Of a stretch of DNA of 64,000 nucleotides, positions 1-8,747 are shown one piece after another (positions within the stretch are counted from its first letter, which is position 1; every line of letters starts with the position of its first letter). Source of the stretch: Rhodocyclaceae bacterium (GTDB lineage Bacteria > Pseudomonadota > Gammaproteobacteria > Burkholderiales > Rhodocyclaceae); NCBI GenBank assembly GCA_023150275.1, contig JAKLLG010000003.1:212869-276868 (forward strand), in the 5' to 3' direction. The position numbers and the translations under genes were made by a program. The notes under the pieces were generated by a model. It saw only the letters and a program-made list of their open reading frames with translations, was not told the DNA's origin and searched no databases.

Positions 1-2
1 CG

Positions 3-452
3 GCGCTCGAACAACGCGTCGCGCAACTCGGACTCGCCGACAGCGTCCGCTTCCTCGGCTATCTCGACCGCCAGCGCGAACTGCCCGACTGCTACGCGGC
101 AGCGGATGCCTTCGTTTTCGCCTCGCGCACCGAAACGCAGGGACTGGTGCTGCTCGAAGCGATGGCCGCTGGCTTGCCGGTGATCGCGCTTTCGGCAATG
201 GGCACCACCGACATCCTCCGCGCCGGGCGGGGATGCATCGTGCCGCCGGACGACGAGGCCGCCTTCGGGCAGATGCTGGCGCATTTCTTCAACCATTCCT
301 CGGTGTGGGCGCACCTGCGCGAAGATGCGCGGCGCTATGCGGAAGAGTGGTCCGACAGCGCGATGGCCGAGCGCCTCGCTACCCTTTACCGCAGCGTGCG
401 GCGTGCCCGGCGCGAGGCACTCTGCCTGCCGGCGCCGGCGGCGAACACGTGA
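3..452 (+). CDS. Glycosyltransferase family 4, C-terminal part (5' end outside window)
   Basis: Only the last ~149 codons are present; the reading frame is open from the first bases of the window. The visible part is the C-terminal Rossmann half of a GT4-type (GT-B fold) glycosyltransferase: FVFASRTETQGLVLLEAMAAG carries the E-x7-E signature that binds the sugar-nucleotide donor, followed by GLPVIAL. It would transfer a sugar from a nucleotide donor to a lipid or polysaccharide acceptor; donor and acceptor cannot be told from this fragment. Its TGA stop overlaps a GTG codon of the next frame, and diacylglycerol kinase follows within 21 nt, so the two are probably co-transcribed with the second glycosyltransferase at 1230. 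Confidence 0.85.
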   Translation, partial: ALEQRVAQLGLADSVRFLGYLDRQRELPDCYAAADAFVFASRTETQGLVLLEAMAAGLPVIALSAMGTTDILRAGRGCIVPPDDEAAFGQMLAHFFNHSSVWAHLREDARRYAEEWSDSAMAERLATLYRSVRRARREALCLPAPAANT

Positions 453-472
453 ATCAGGAAGGGAAGCAGGCA

Positions 473-898
473 ATGCAGGAGCCGGACAGCCAAGCCGTCG
501 CGAGTGAAGTGCGTGCGCACGGCGAATCGCCGTTCAAGGGCAAGACCGGGCTGCGCCGCGTCTGGAACGCGTTCAATTATTCGATGGCCGGCCTCAGGGC
601 GGCCTATGCGCACGAAGATGCTTTCCGTCAGGAGGTGCTGCTCGCCGGCCTGCTGCTACCGGTAGCCTTGCTGTTGCCGGTGGGCGGCATCGCGCGGGCG
701 CTGATGATCGGCAGCGTGCTGCTGGTGCTGGTGGTCGAGCTGCTCAACTCGGCGATCGAGGCGACGGTCGATCGCGTCGGCCTCGAACGCCACCGCCTCG
801 CCGAGCGCGCCAAGGATATCGGCAGCGCAGCCGTGCTCATGGCGCTGATCAACGTGTTCGTGGTCTGGGCCTGCATCCTGTTGGAGCGCTTTGCGTGA
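473..898 (+). CDS. dgkA: Diacylglycerol kinase (DgkA family)
   Basis: A 141-aa membrane protein of the prokaryotic DgkA family, which phosphorylates diacylglycerol with ATP to phosphatidate at the inner membrane and so recycles lipid by-products of envelope glycan synthesis. Around residues 85-100 the family motif ELLNSAIEATVDRVG is intact, including the catalytic Glu and Asn. Three hydrophobic stretches match the usual three helices. The N-terminus is some 20 residues longer than in E. coli. I chose ATG 473 because AGGAAGGG lies about 10 nt upstream; a GTG at 449 overlapping the previous stop is an alternative. Its position between two glycosyltransferases fits recycling of a lipid released by glycan transfer. 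Confidence 0.9.
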   Translation: MQEPDSQAVASEVRAHGESPFKGKTGLRRVWNAFNYSMAGLRAAYAHEDAFRQEVLLAGLLLPVALLLPVGGIARALMIGSVLLVLVVELLNSAIEATVDRVGLERHRLAERAKDIGSAAVLMALINVFVVWACILLERFA

Positions 899-904
899 GC
901 GCCC

Positions 905-1229
905 CGCACGGCCGTCCGCAGGGGCGCCAGTCATCCACCGGAGCCGCGCAGCGGCGAACCGGGATCGCCCCCTTCCACAGGGAAGGGGGTTGGGGGGATG
1001 GTTCATCAAGCATCCCGCACGGCCGTCCGCAGGGGCGCCAGTCATCCACCGGAGCCGCGCCGCGGCGAACCGGGATCGCCCCCTTCCACAGGGAGGGGGG
1101 TTGGGGGGATGGTTCATCAAGCATCCCGCACGGCCGTCCGCAGGGGCGCCAGTCATCCACCGGAGCCGCGCCGCGGCGAACCGGGATCGCCCTCTTCCGC
1201 GGGAAGGGGGGAGGGGGGAAGGTCCGTCA
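905..1229 (+). repeat. Three tandem 111-bp repeats with internal hairpin
   Basis: Units start at 905, 1016 and 1127 with a period of exactly 111 bp. Units 1 and 2 are almost identical; the end of unit 3 is degenerate and G/A-rich. Each unit contains a hairpin (CCCCCTTCC, short loop, GGAAGGGGG; first copy 968-989) followed by a G-run. The array fills the whole gap between dgkA (ends 898) and the next gene (start 1230). The same hairpin core recurs in opposite order at 44199-44219 between iorA and iorB, so this looks like a genome-wide REP-like intergenic element amplified here. 111 is a multiple of 3, which is why frames stay open across it; I see no sign that it is translated. Confidence 0.9.
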
Positions 1230-2381
1230 GTGAAACTCGATATCGTTCTCGTCACCGAGACCTACCCGCCGGAAGTCAATGGCGTCGCCATGACGGTCGG
1301 GCGGCTGGTCGATGGCATGCGCGCACGTGGCCACCGCGTCGACCTGGTGCGCCCGCGCCAGTCGCAACGTGATAAAGGCGATGCGGGCGATGTGATCCTC
1401 TCCGGCGTGCCGCTCCCGGGCTACCCTGGCCTGCGCTTCGGCCTGCCTGCCGGTGGGCGGCTAGCCCGCCACTGGCGGCAACGGCGGCCCGATCTTGTGC
1501 ATGTGGTGACGGAAGGCCCGCTCGGCTGGTCGGCCGTGAACACCGCGCGCCGCCTCGGCATTCCGGTGACTTCCGGATTCCATACGAACTTCGATCGCTA
1601 CAGCGTGCACTACGGCATCGGCTGGATGCGCCCGGCGGTGGCCGCCTATCTGCGCGCACTGCATCGGCGTACCGCCGCGACGCTGGTGCCCACCGAGGCA
1701 ATGGCGGCCGACCTCGCCGGCGACGGTGTGGCCGGCGTGCGTGTCGTCGGCCGCGGCGTCGATACCGCGCTGTTCGATCCGCAGCGGCGCAGTGCCGCCT
1801 TGCGCGCGCAGTGGCAGGCGGATGATGAGACGCTGGTCTGCCTCAATGTCGGCCGTCTGGCGCCGGAGAAGAATCTGCCGCTGGTTGTGCGCAGCTTTGC
1901 CGCCATCGAGTCGGTCGCACCCGGGGCGCGCATGGTCTGGGTAGGCGACGGCCCCGCGCGACGCGAGCTTGAGCAGGCGAATCCAAACCACATCTTTGCC
2001 GGCGCGCGCATCGGTGAAGATCTTGCTGCCCACTACGCCAGCGCCGATCTCTTCCTCTTTCCGAGCCTCTCGGAAACCTACGGCAACGTGGTTGCCGAAG
2101 CCATGGGTAGCGGGCTGCCGGTGCTTGCCTTCCGCAGTGCGGCGGCAGCGGAGCTGATCGACAGCGGCCGCAACGGCGTGCTCATCGCGCCGGGTGACGA
2201 TGGGCAGTTCGTAGCGGCGGCGCAGCGGCTGGCGGGCGAGCGGAGCCTGCTTGCGGGGATGGGCGAGGAGGCACGCCGAGTGATACTGCCGCGCAGCTGG
2301 GAAGGCGTCGTCGATACCTTCGAGACGGTGATCCGCGAGGCTCTCGCCGAGGGGCGGGGAATTCCGCAAGTAGCCGCGTAA
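1230..2381 (+). CDS. Glycosyltransferase family 4 (alpha-mannosyltransferase-like)
   Basis: A 383-aa GT-B glycosyltransferase. The N-terminal acceptor domain opens with LDIVLVTETYPPEVNGVA, typical of the subgroup that includes GDP-mannose-dependent alpha-mannosyltransferases and sulfoquinovosyl/glycolipid transferases. The C-terminal donor domain has NVGRLAPEKNLPLV and FLFPSLSETYGNVVAEAMGSG with the E-x7-E motif (about residues 285-305). I chose GTG 1230, preceded by GGGGGGAAGG; the longer open frame upstream runs only through the tandem repeats and is not credible protein. It probably acts on the cytoplasmic face of the membrane on a lipid acceptor, with dgkA upstream. Exact substrate is unknown. 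Confidence 0.88.
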   Translation: MKLDIVLVTETYPPEVNGVAMTVGRLVDGMRARGHRVDLVRPRQSQRDKGDAGDVILSGVPLPGYPGLRFGLPAGGRLARHWRQRRPDLVHVVTEGPLGWSAVNTARRLGIPVTSGFHTNFDRYSVHYGIGWMRPAVAAYLRALHRRTAATLVPTEAMAADLAGDGVAGVRVVGRGVDTALFDPQRRSAALRAQWQADDETLVCLNVGRLAPEKNLPLVVRSFAAIESVAPGARMVWVGDGPARRELEQANPNHIFAGARIGEDLAAHYASADLFLFPSLSETYGNVVAEAMGSGLPVLAFRSAAAAELIDSGRNGVLIAPGDDGQFVAAAQRLAGERSLLAGMGEEARRVILPRSWEGVVDTFETVIREALAEGRGIPQVAA

Positions 2382-2447
2382 GAGCGCGACCGCCAGCGCC
2401 ACTATACTGTTCGCACTGCAATCAATGCGTAACAGGGAGGGCGTAAC

Positions 2448-2936
2448 ATGCCGGCTTCTCTTGCGAAGGACGTGGTGTCGATGGATCTGCTGCTGTGGCG
2501 TCACGCCGAAGCCGAGGAGGGGCTGATCGATTTCGAGCGGGCGCTCACAATTCGCGGCGAGAAGCAGGCGAAGGCTGTTGCACGTTGGTTGTTGCAGCAT
2601 CAGCCGAAGAAAATGCGCATCATCGCCAGCCCCACGGTGCGCACGCAGCAGACTGCCGCCGCCCTTGGCCTGCCCTTCGAAACCCAGCGCAAGATCGGCC
2701 CGGCGGAATGTGTTTCCGAGCTGATTGCGGCCACTGGCTGGCCCGCCGCGCCGGATTCCGTATTGCTGATCGGCCATCAGCCCGGCCTCGGCCGCCTTGC
2801 CTCGCTGCTTCTTTGTGGTCAGGAAGCGGACATGACGATCAAGAAGGGGGCGCTCTGGTGGTTCACCAACCGCGTGCGTGCCGGTGAGCAACAGATCGTG
2901 CTGCGTACGGTGATCTCCCCCGATTTTCTGCCGTAA
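2448..2936 (+). CDS. sixA: Phosphohistidine phosphatase SixA
   Basis: A 162-aa protein of the histidine phosphatase (RHG) superfamily. The signature LLWRHAEAEEG near the N-terminus carries the Arg-His pair whose His forms the phospho-enzyme, and LLIGHQPGLG near residue 107 carries the second catalytic His. SixA removes phosphate from phosphohistidine domains of signalling or PTS proteins in the cytoplasm. Length matches the family. Start ATG 2448 has GGGAGGG 7-8 nt upstream; ATG 2481 just before the RHA motif is a possible shorter start. The gene stands alone; no partner HPt protein is adjacent, although a hybrid kinase lies 6.5 kb downstream. Confidence 0.88.
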   Translation: MPASLAKDVVSMDLLLWRHAEAEEGLIDFERALTIRGEKQAKAVARWLLQHQPKKMRIIASPTVRTQQTAAALGLPFETQRKIGPAECVSELIAATGWPAAPDSVLLIGHQPGLGRLASLLLCGQEADMTIKKGALWWFTNRVRAGEQQIVLRTVISPDFLP

Positions 2937-3072
2937 GCGCTGACATCGTTCCGCAATACGGCCGGCCTAGAATCGCTCCAGCTGAAGCTCTCCAGCCGTG
3001 GTCGTCAGGCGGTCGGCCCGTGAAAATTCCGGGCGCCAATCGCCGTGCTGCACAGCAATCAAGGAATCATGA

Positions 3073-5019
3073 ATGAAGCACCTTTTCGTTCCCGCCATCC
3101 GGCTTTCCGGCCGTGCCTCCTTCCGCATCAAGCTCATTACCGTCGCCGCGCTGTTCGGACTGCCCCTGCTGTTGGTTTCCTGGCTCTATCTGAGCGAGCA
3201 GCAGGCACGTGTCGAACGAACCACTGCCGAACTCGATGGTGTGGCAGTGCAGATGCCTATCCTCGGGACGCTCGCAGAGCTCGATGCCCGTAAATCAGCT
3301 CGTCGGGCGGAGGTGAACGCGGGAGCGGCGCAGGCGGGGCTGTCGTCCCGGCTGGCGCAGCTGAACGCTCGTCTTGGAGCGAGCGCCCCTGCGGAGATCC
3401 GATCGCTGGCTGCTGACTCGCCCAGCCCGGATGCGGTGGCCATCGCGGACGCGCTGCGCCGCTTGCACGAGGCCACAATCGATCGGGCCGGACTGCGCAT
3501 GGACGATGAAGTCGCCACCAATGCCCTGTTGCTCGCGCTGACCGATCGTCTGCCGGCAATGCTCGACGTGCTGGCGGCGACACGGCGTATCGGTGTCGAT
3601 GTGCTGGCCGCACAGAGGCTGCGTCCGGCCCAGCGGCGCGAACTGGAGTCGCTGCGTGCCCGCCTGCTGCCGATGCTCGCTGATTTCGATGCGCCGCTGC
3701 TACGCGGGAGTGTGGACGACGCAGCAACGAAGGCTGTGCTTGATGCCAAGCTGGGTGCGGTGAGCGACACCTTGCTGCCCTTCGTCGAGCTGCTGACGAT
3801 ACGTCTGATCGATACCAGCGAAATCGATCTGCTGCCTGCCGAGTATCTGCAGAGGGCAGCGCGGGTGCAGGGGGCACTTCTCGATTTCGGCGAAGCGCTG
3901 GCGACGCAGTCGCAGCTGCGCCTGACGGCAAGGCACGAGCGCCTGCAGACAAGCGAGCGCATGATCGCGATGATGCTGGTTGCTGTGTTACTGCTGGTCG
4001 TCTATTTCTTCGTCGGGACGTATCTCTCGATTACGGGAGCGCTCGCCGAACTGAAGGCGGTTGCCGAGCGCATGGCCGCCGGTGATCTGCGGCAGCGCGT
4101 CACGCCGCGCGGGCAGGATGAACTGACTGCGGTGGCGTTGGCATTCAATGCGGTGGCCGATACATTCTCGCGTCTGATCGGGAGTACCCACGGGTCGGCG
4201 CATGAGGTCGACCACTCGATTCAACGCGTCAATGCGGTCGCCGGGCAGGTCGGCGTGGCAACGGACCGGCAGAGTGTTTCCTCGGCGCAGGTTGCGGCAG
4301 CGGTTCAGCAATTGACGGTCAGTATTGGCGAGGTCGCGCAGCATTCGCAGCAGACGCGAGCCGTGTCCGAGCGCGCGGTTTCGCTTTCCGAGGCTGGGGT
4401 GGGCGAGGCGCGCAACGCTACTGCGGCCATTCAGAGCATTGACTCCCTGGTGCGTGACGCCGCCACCACGATCGAGCGACTCGAAGTGCGTTCCGGCGAA
4501 ATCAGTGCGATCGTCGGCGTCATCCAGGAAATCGCCGAGCAAACCAACCTGCTTGCGCTCAACGCGGCGATCGAAGCGGCACGCGCGGGCGAGCACGGCC
4601 GAGGCTTTGCCGTCGTTGCCGACGAGGTGCGCAAGCTTGCCGACCGAACGCGGCAGTCGACGGGAGAAATTGCAGCGACGATTGCCACGATCCAGCGCGA
4701 GATTCATGCGTCCGTAGAGCAGATGGCGCAGAGTACCGATGCCGTCGGGCACAGCGTTGCCTGTGTCGGCAATCTGATCGGGGCGCTTGAGCACATCCGT
4801 GTCGAGGTGGGCGAGTCGCTGGCCCATCTGCGCGAGATTGAAGCCGCGGCAGGTGCGCAGGCGAGCACCAGCGAATCTATTGCGCGCGACGTGCAGGAAA
4901 TCGCCGTGATGTCGGAACAGAATCACGCCGCGGTCGGAACGGTCTCGGAACAGCTGGCAAAACTCGCGCAATTGTCGCGGGCGCTGGCCGCATCGGTATC
5001 AGGCTTGCAGACTGCCTGA
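3073..5019 (+). CDS. Methyl-accepting chemotaxis protein
   Basis: A 648-aa transmembrane chemoreceptor. TM1 is about residues 20-42 ([12 protein letters not shown]), followed by a ~250-residue periplasmic helical sensor, TM2 at about 297-320 ([18 protein letters not shown]), a HAMP linker ([13 protein letters not shown]), and a long cytoplasmic coiled coil. The signalling hairpin tip is present near residue 490 ([20 protein letters not shown]), the part that contacts CheA/CheW. The ligand is not predictable. No CheR-tethering pentapeptide is seen at the C-terminus (ends SGLQTA). AAGGA lies 8 nt upstream of ATG 3073. No che genes are nearby, so it is an orphan receptor; the convergent cNMP-binding gene ends 10 nt away. 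Confidence 0.93.
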   Translation: MKHLFVPAIRLSGRASFRIKLITVAALFGLPLLLVSWLYLSEQQARVERTTAELDGVAVQMPILGTLAELDARKSARRAEVNAGAAQAGLSSRLAQLNARLGASAPAEIRSLAADSPSPDAVAIADALRRLHEATIDRAGLRMDDEVATNALLLALTDRLPAMLDVLAATRRIGVDVLAAQRLRPAQRRELESLRARLLPMLADFDAPLLRGSVDDAATKAVLDAKLGAVSDTLLPFVELLTIRLIDTSEIDLLPAEYLQRAARVQGALLDFGEALATQSQLRLTARHERLQTSERMIAMMLVAVLLLVVYFFVGTYLSITGALAELKAVAERMAAGDLRQRVTPRGQDELTAVALAFNAVADTFSRLIGSTHGSAHEVDHSIQRVNAVAGQVGVATDRQSVSSAQVAAAVQQLTVSIGEVAQHSQQTRAVSERAVSLSEAGVGEARNATAAIQSIDSLVRDAATTIERLEVRSGEISAIVGVIQEIAEQTNLLALNAAIEAARAGEHGRGFAVVADEVRKLADRTRQSTGEIAATIATIQREIHASVEQMAQSTDAVGHSVACVGNLIGALEHIRVEVGESLAHLREIEAAAGAQASTSESIARDVQEIAVMSEQNHAAVGTVSEQLAKLAQLSRALAASVSGLQTA

Positions 5020-5028
5020 ATTGCTCGC

Positions 5029-5403
5029 TCAGACGTCTTCTGAGAGCGGCAGCATCTCGTCCGTGGCGCGCAGCCGCTCGGCGAGAACGCGCATGACCTG
5101 GGTGGCGAAGAACGGCGTCTGCTGGACGAGATACTGGAAGCGCTTTTCGTCGATGGCGACGAACTCGCAGCGCGTTTTCGCGACGACGGTCGCCGAGCGC
5201 GGGCCCGGGGAAACGAGCCCCATTTCGCCGACGATGTTGCCGGGGTAGAGCGTCTCGACAACGCGGTTCTTGACGATGACTTCCGCACTGCCGACCGTCA
5301 GCACGAACATCTGGTGCCCCTCGTCGCCTTCGACGAAGAGCGGCTTGCCGGCCTCGACGACGATGATTTCGGGGTTGTTGGAAAAAAGCTCGAAGAAAAC
5401 CAT
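5029..5403 (-). CDS. Stand-alone cyclic nucleotide-binding domain protein
   Basis: A 124-aa protein consisting of a single cNMP-binding beta-roll: GKPLFVEGDEGHQMFVL, then the phosphate-binding-cassette region GNIVGEMGLVSPGPRSATVVA, then a C-helix (LVQQTPFFATQVMRVLAERL). It has no HTH, so it is not a complete CRP/FNR regulator, and no kinase or channel domain. The PBC keeps a glycine-glutamate and an arginine, so nucleotide binding is plausible. It may act by protein-protein contact. The gene converges on the chemoreceptor and is divergent from the phasin-like gene; a 15-bp inverted repeat lies over its presumed promoter. Confidence 0.85.
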   Translation of the reverse strand: MVFFELFSNNPEIIVVEAGKPLFVEGDEGHQMFVLTVGSAEVIVKNRVVETLYPGNIVGEMGLVSPGPRSATVVAKTRCEFVAIDEKRFQYLVQQTPFFATQVMRVLAERLRATDEMLPLSEDV

Positions 5404-5433
5404 GGTCTTGCGATCGCCTCATGTGATTACGCC

Positions 5434-5448
5434 CTTGGTTATACCAAG
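5434..5448. promoter_or_regulatory. Inverted repeat in the promoter region of the cNMP-binding gene
   Basis: CTTGGT-TAT-ACCAAG is a perfect 6+6 inverted repeat, 30 nt upstream of the minus-strand start at 5403. On the minus strand it contains TATAAC (5438-5443), a plausible -10 element, so a protein bound here would block transcription. No strong -35 is seen. It could be an operator; the binding protein is unknown. Confidence 0.35.
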
Positions 5449-5611
5449 AGAACCGTGCGCGAAAGATGAAACGCAGGTTACCGTTGTGTGACAGCGGGCC
5501 GTCATTTCCCTGCAATACCTGCGGATTATCCTTCCGGCATCTGAGCTGAACCGGCGCCTGTCGCCCTGATTCTGCCATCCGCTTTCGATCGTTCCTTTCC
5601 CGGAGACTTCC

Positions 5612-6148
5612 ATGCTGAGTATCAATCCTCCGCTGGCCGCGCTGCACGGCGCCCGCCTCGACCATTCCGGTGCTGTTGCCCACGGCCTGATCAATGCTGC
5701 CGAACATCTTTCGGCTTCGGCCCTGCGTCTGCAGTCGCACATGCTTGACTGCATGCTCCAGCGCTTCCGTACGCAGGAGCATGTGGTGTCGCCGATGGTG
5801 GCCTTCGATGTGGCGACCGATCCGTCGGTGACGCGCATGAGCGCGGGCATCGTGCATGAACAAATTACCCTCGGGGCGGATCTCGGTGCGCGCTGGATCG
5901 CGCTCGGCGAATGGCATCAGCACGGCTTCAATGCCGTCGTCTCGAACTGGCTCGACCACTGCGAAAAGCTGCTGGGTGACCTGCCGGCAGCGAGCGGCGT
6001 GTCGGTGCTGAAGAAGGCGCTCGAATCGGCTGACCGCTCGGTTTCCGAGGTGGCGGTCGTCGCCGTCGGCGCAACCGAAGTGCTTGCCGAGGAAGCGGAG
6101 AAGATCGAGAAAGTGGTGCAGCCGCGCAAACGCGGCAGCAAGCAGTAA
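5612..6148 (+). CDS. Phasin-like protein
   Basis: A 178-aa soluble, mostly helical protein without signal peptide or membrane segment. It is rich in Ala, Val and Glu, has amphipathic helices throughout and ends in a basic tail (QPRKRGSKQ). Size, composition and the C-terminal stretch SEVAVVAVGATEVLAEEAEK resemble phasins, the small proteins that coat polyhydroxyalkanoate granules. I see no diagnostic motif, so the family assignment is an inference. CGGAGAC lies about 7 nt upstream of ATG 5612. No PHA synthase or depolymerase gene is in the window. Confidence 0.6.
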   Translation: MLSINPPLAALHGARLDHSGAVAHGLINAAEHLSASALRLQSHMLDCMLQRFRTQEHVVSPMVAFDVATDPSVTRMSAGIVHEQITLGADLGARWIALGEWHQHGFNAVVSNWLDHCEKLLGDLPAASGVSVLKKALESADRSVSEVAVVAVGATEVLAEEAEKIEKVVQPRKRGSKQ

Positions 6149-6304
6149 GCACCATTTCCGGGCGTCGGCGCGTCATGGCGCGCTTCCGCTCCGGCATGAC
6201 CTGTAGCGCTGGCGCCGTTCCGGCGACGCCAGCCGCTGGCTTGTAAAGAGTTTGCAATCGTCGGCAGCTAGAATCCGCGCTTCTCAAGGAGTGAGCGCGA
6301 GCGC

Positions 6305-8140
6305 ATGGACGCAGGAGAACAGGGCAGGAACGAGGCGGTGCGCCGGATCATCACGCGCGGCCTCCTGCGCCCGGTTTTTCAGCCGATCATCGATTTCAGG
6401 ATTCGCGGCGTTCTCGGCTACGAGGCTCTGATTCGTGGCCCTGTCGATTCGCCGCTGCAGTTCCCGGCGGAACTGTTCGCTGCGGCGCGTGCCGCGGGGC
6501 TCGCGACCGAGTTGGAGCACGTGGCGCGCGAAACCTCGCTGCGCGAGTTCGCATTGTCCGGCCTGCCCGGCCGCCTGTTTCTCAATGTAACTCCCGGCGT
6601 CCTCTTCAGCGACGAATGGATGAATGGCGCGACACGCCGCCTGCTCGGGGAACTCGGGATGGCGGAGAACCGCATCGTCATCGAGCTGACCGAGAACGAG
6701 AAGATTGCATCCCTCCCGGAATTGCGTGAAGCGCTGCAGTATTTCCGGGGCCGCGGCTTCCAGATCGCCATCGACGATCTCGGCGAAGGCTTCGCCAATC
6801 TACGCATGTGGTCCGAGGTGCGCCCCGAGTTCGTCAAGATCGACAAGCACTTCGTGCACGGCATTGCCGAAGACCGCATGAAGTATCACTTCGTGCGCGC
6901 GATGCAGGATCTCGCCGAGAGCTGCAACGCCACGCTGGTCGCCGAAGGCATCGAGCGCAGCGAGGACTTCGATTGTGTGCGTGCGATGGGCATTGCCTGT
7001 GCCCAGGGATATTTCATCGCGCGTCCGGGGCCGACGAACGAGATTTCCGTTTCGCCGACGGTGCAGGCGTTACTGCGCGAGTCGGCGCTGTCGTTGCCAC
7101 CTTTGCGACTGCAGGGGGTGACCACGCGAACGGCTGCCGAGCTGGCGCGATCGATCATTCCGGCACCCGCCGATGCAACGAACGATTTCGTGTTCGCCAG
7201 ATTCGAAAGCGATCCCGCGCTCGACGTGCTGCCGGTTGTCTGTGCCGGCCAGCCGATCGGGCTGATCAATCGCCACAGCATGATCGACAGATTCGCGCGG
7301 CCGTTCCGCAAGGAACTCTATGGCCGCCGTTCCTGCCAGCAGTTCATGGATCCCTCGCCTCTGGTCGTTGACCAGCAGGCGACCCTGCAGGAGCTGGCGA
7401 TGATGTTCGCCCAGGCCCCCCGCCACTATCTGTTCGACGGATTCATCGTCACCAGCGAGGGGCGCTACCTCGGCGTGGGCAGCAGCCATGATCTGATGGC
7501 GGCGATTACCGAAATGCAGATCAGCGCCGCACGTTACGCCAATCCGCTGACCCAGTTGCCCGGCAACGTGCCGATCAACGAACAGGTCGATCGCCTGCTC
7601 GCCAGCAATACCCCGTTCGTCGCTGCCTACGTCGACATCGACAGCTTCAAGCCATTCAACGATACCTTCGGCTACCGGCGTGGAGACGACGTAATACTGA
7701 TGCTCGCGCAGCTGCTGTGCGACCAGGTCGGCGACCGGCGCGACTTCGTCGGCCATGTCGGTGGCGACGATTTCTTCATCATCTTCCAGAGCCCGGACTG
7801 GGAGCAGCGATGCCTCAATATCCTGCGTGAATTCTCGCAGGCGGTCAGCGCGCTGGTTGCGCCGGAGGAATGCCCGATGGGCGGCTACATGGCCGAGAAC
7901 CGTCGCGGCGAGCTCGTTTTTCAGCACCTGCCGACCCTGTCCATCGGCGCAGTGAGGGTCGGGGCCGGAGAGTTCGAGTCGCACCGCGAGGTGTCGACGG
8001 CGGCCGCCGAAGCCAAGAAGCATGCGAAGAAGGAGGCCAAGCGTCATCCCGGCCAGGCCCATGCCGGCCAGTTCTTCGTGGAACGCAGGCAGATCGGCGG
8101 GCGCCGCTTTGCCGACTGCCCGCCGCCCTTCATCAACTAG
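6305..8140 (+). CDS. EAL - CBS-like - GGDEF-type c-di-GMP protein
   Basis: A 611-aa cytoplasmic protein with the EAL domain first (residues ~15-255): EALIRG, NVTP, ELTENE, DDLGEG, KIDKHFV, AEGIE and QGYFIARP keep the metal-binding acidic residues, so phosphodiesterase activity on c-di-GMP is likely. A CBS-like module (~285-405) follows, then a GGDEF domain whose signature is GGDDF (residue ~485), with DRRD instead of RxxD at the inhibitory site, so cyclase activity is doubtful. The CBS-like module is closely similar to the N-terminus of the kinase at 9455 (both have SPLxV after an FMD motif). Start ATG 6305 has AAGGAG 13 nt upstream, a long spacing. TAGAAT at 6269 may be its -10. Confidence 0.9.
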   Translation: MDAGEQGRNEAVRRIITRGLLRPVFQPIIDFRIRGVLGYEALIRGPVDSPLQFPAELFAAARAAGLATELEHVARETSLREFALSGLPGRLFLNVTPGVLFSDEWMNGATRRLLGELGMAENRIVIELTENEKIASLPELREALQYFRGRGFQIAIDDLGEGFANLRMWSEVRPEFVKIDKHFVHGIAEDRMKYHFVRAMQDLAESCNATLVAEGIERSEDFDCVRAMGIACAQGYFIARPGPTNEISVSPTVQALLRESALSLPPLRLQGVTTRTAAELARSIIPAPADATNDFVFARFESDPALDVLPVVCAGQPIGLINRHSMIDRFARPFRKELYGRRSCQQFMDPSPLVVDQQATLQELAMMFAQAPRHYLFDGFIVTSEGRYLGVGSSHDLMAAITEMQISAARYANPLTQLPGNVPINEQVDRLLASNTPFVAAYVDIDSFKPFNDTFGYRRGDDVILMLAQLLCDQVGDRRDFVGHVGGDDFFIIFQSPDWEQRCLNILREFSQAVSALVAPEECPMGGYMAENRRGELVFQHLPTLSIGAVRVGAGEFESHREVSTAAAEAKKHAKKEAKRHPGQAHAGQFFVERRQIGGRRFADCPPPFIN

Positions 8141-8190
8141 CACCAGCCTGCCCGCAGAGCGGTGCAGACTGGCTACGGTGCGGGAACGCC

Positions 8191-8724
8191 CTACTTGCCC
8201 GACTTCGGCGGACGCCCGGTCTTGATCGCTTCCAGCCGGCGGATGGCGTCGTTGATCGCCGCATCGCTCAGCTCGTGAAACGTCTTCAGCGCAGCGCGCA
8301 GGATCTCGCTTTTCTTGGCAGCAACGCCCGCGGCCAGGCAGCGTTTCTTCACCGTGGTGAAGATGTCATAGGTGGCTTGCGGCATTGTGAAGCTGTCGCG
8401 AACCAGCCGCGTCTTCTTCTTGCCGGTGTCCTTTTTGCCGCTGGCGCTCTTCGGCTTCGCGGCGGGCTTCGCGGCGGGCTTCGCGGCGGGCTTCGCGGCG
8501 GGCTTTGCGGCAGGCTTCGCGGCAGGCTTCGCGGCGGGCTTTGCGGCAGGCTTTGCGGCAGGCTTTGCGGCAGGCTTTGCGGCGGGCTTTGCGGCAGGCT
8601 TTGTGGCAGGCTTTGTGGCAGGCTTTGTGGCAGGCTTTGTGGCAGGCTTTGTGGCAGGCTTTGTGGCGGTCTTTGCGGCAGGCTTCGCAGTCGATGCGTT
8701 AGGTGTGTTTTCTGCGTTATTCAT
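8191..8724 (-). CDS. Histone H1-like protein with KPAA/KPAT repeats
   Basis: A 177-aa, strongly basic protein. Residues ~14-90 are a run of about 19 tetrapeptides, KPAT near the N-terminus switching to KPAA, like the Lys/Ala/Pro tails of bacterial H1-like proteins (AlgP type). Residues ~105-177 form a folded-looking domain (RDSFTMPQATYDIFTTVKK, then KSEILRAALKTFHELSD) seen at the end of many betaproteobacterial histone-like proteins. It probably binds DNA non-specifically through the tail. AAGGAG lies 5 nt upstream of ATG 8724. The repeat array is likely to vary in length between strains, and an imperfect palindrome sits just upstream of the gene. Confidence 0.85.
   Translation of the reverse strand: MNNAENTPNASTAKPAAKTATKPATKPATKPATKPATKPATKPAAKPAAKPAAKPAAKPAAKPAAKPAAKPAAKPAAKPAAKPAAKPAAKPKSASGKKDTGKKKTRLVRDSFTMPQATYDIFTTVKKRCLAAGVAAKKSEILRAALKTFHELSDAAINDAIRRLEAIKTGRPPKSGK
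8453..8688 (-). repeat. 12-bp tandem array encoding KPAA/KPAT
   Basis: About 19 copies of a 12-bp unit (on the + strand GGCTTYGYGGCR). Units encoding KPAA contain GCGGC, those encoding KPAT contain GTGGC, and the two types are in separate blocks, which suggests recent block expansion by slippage. The array lies in frame inside the histone-like gene. Confidence 0.95.
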
Positions 8725-8747
8725 GGTTTCTCCTTTGTGTAAATCGT

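Noticed and set aside
891..1229. N-terminal extension of the glycosyltransferase through the tandem repeats
   Set aside because: The frame is open only because 111 is a multiple of three. GT4 proteins start at the LDIVLVTETYPP segment, and GTG 1230 has a good ribosome site.
905..1229. Possible CRISPR array
   Set aside because: The units are contiguous 111-bp copies without unique spacers, and no cas genes are present.
2940..3072. Sigma-70 promoter for the chemoreceptor (TAGAAT at 2968)
   Set aside because: The -10 is good but no -35 lies at a suitable distance (CTGACA is 22 nt away), so I did not list it.
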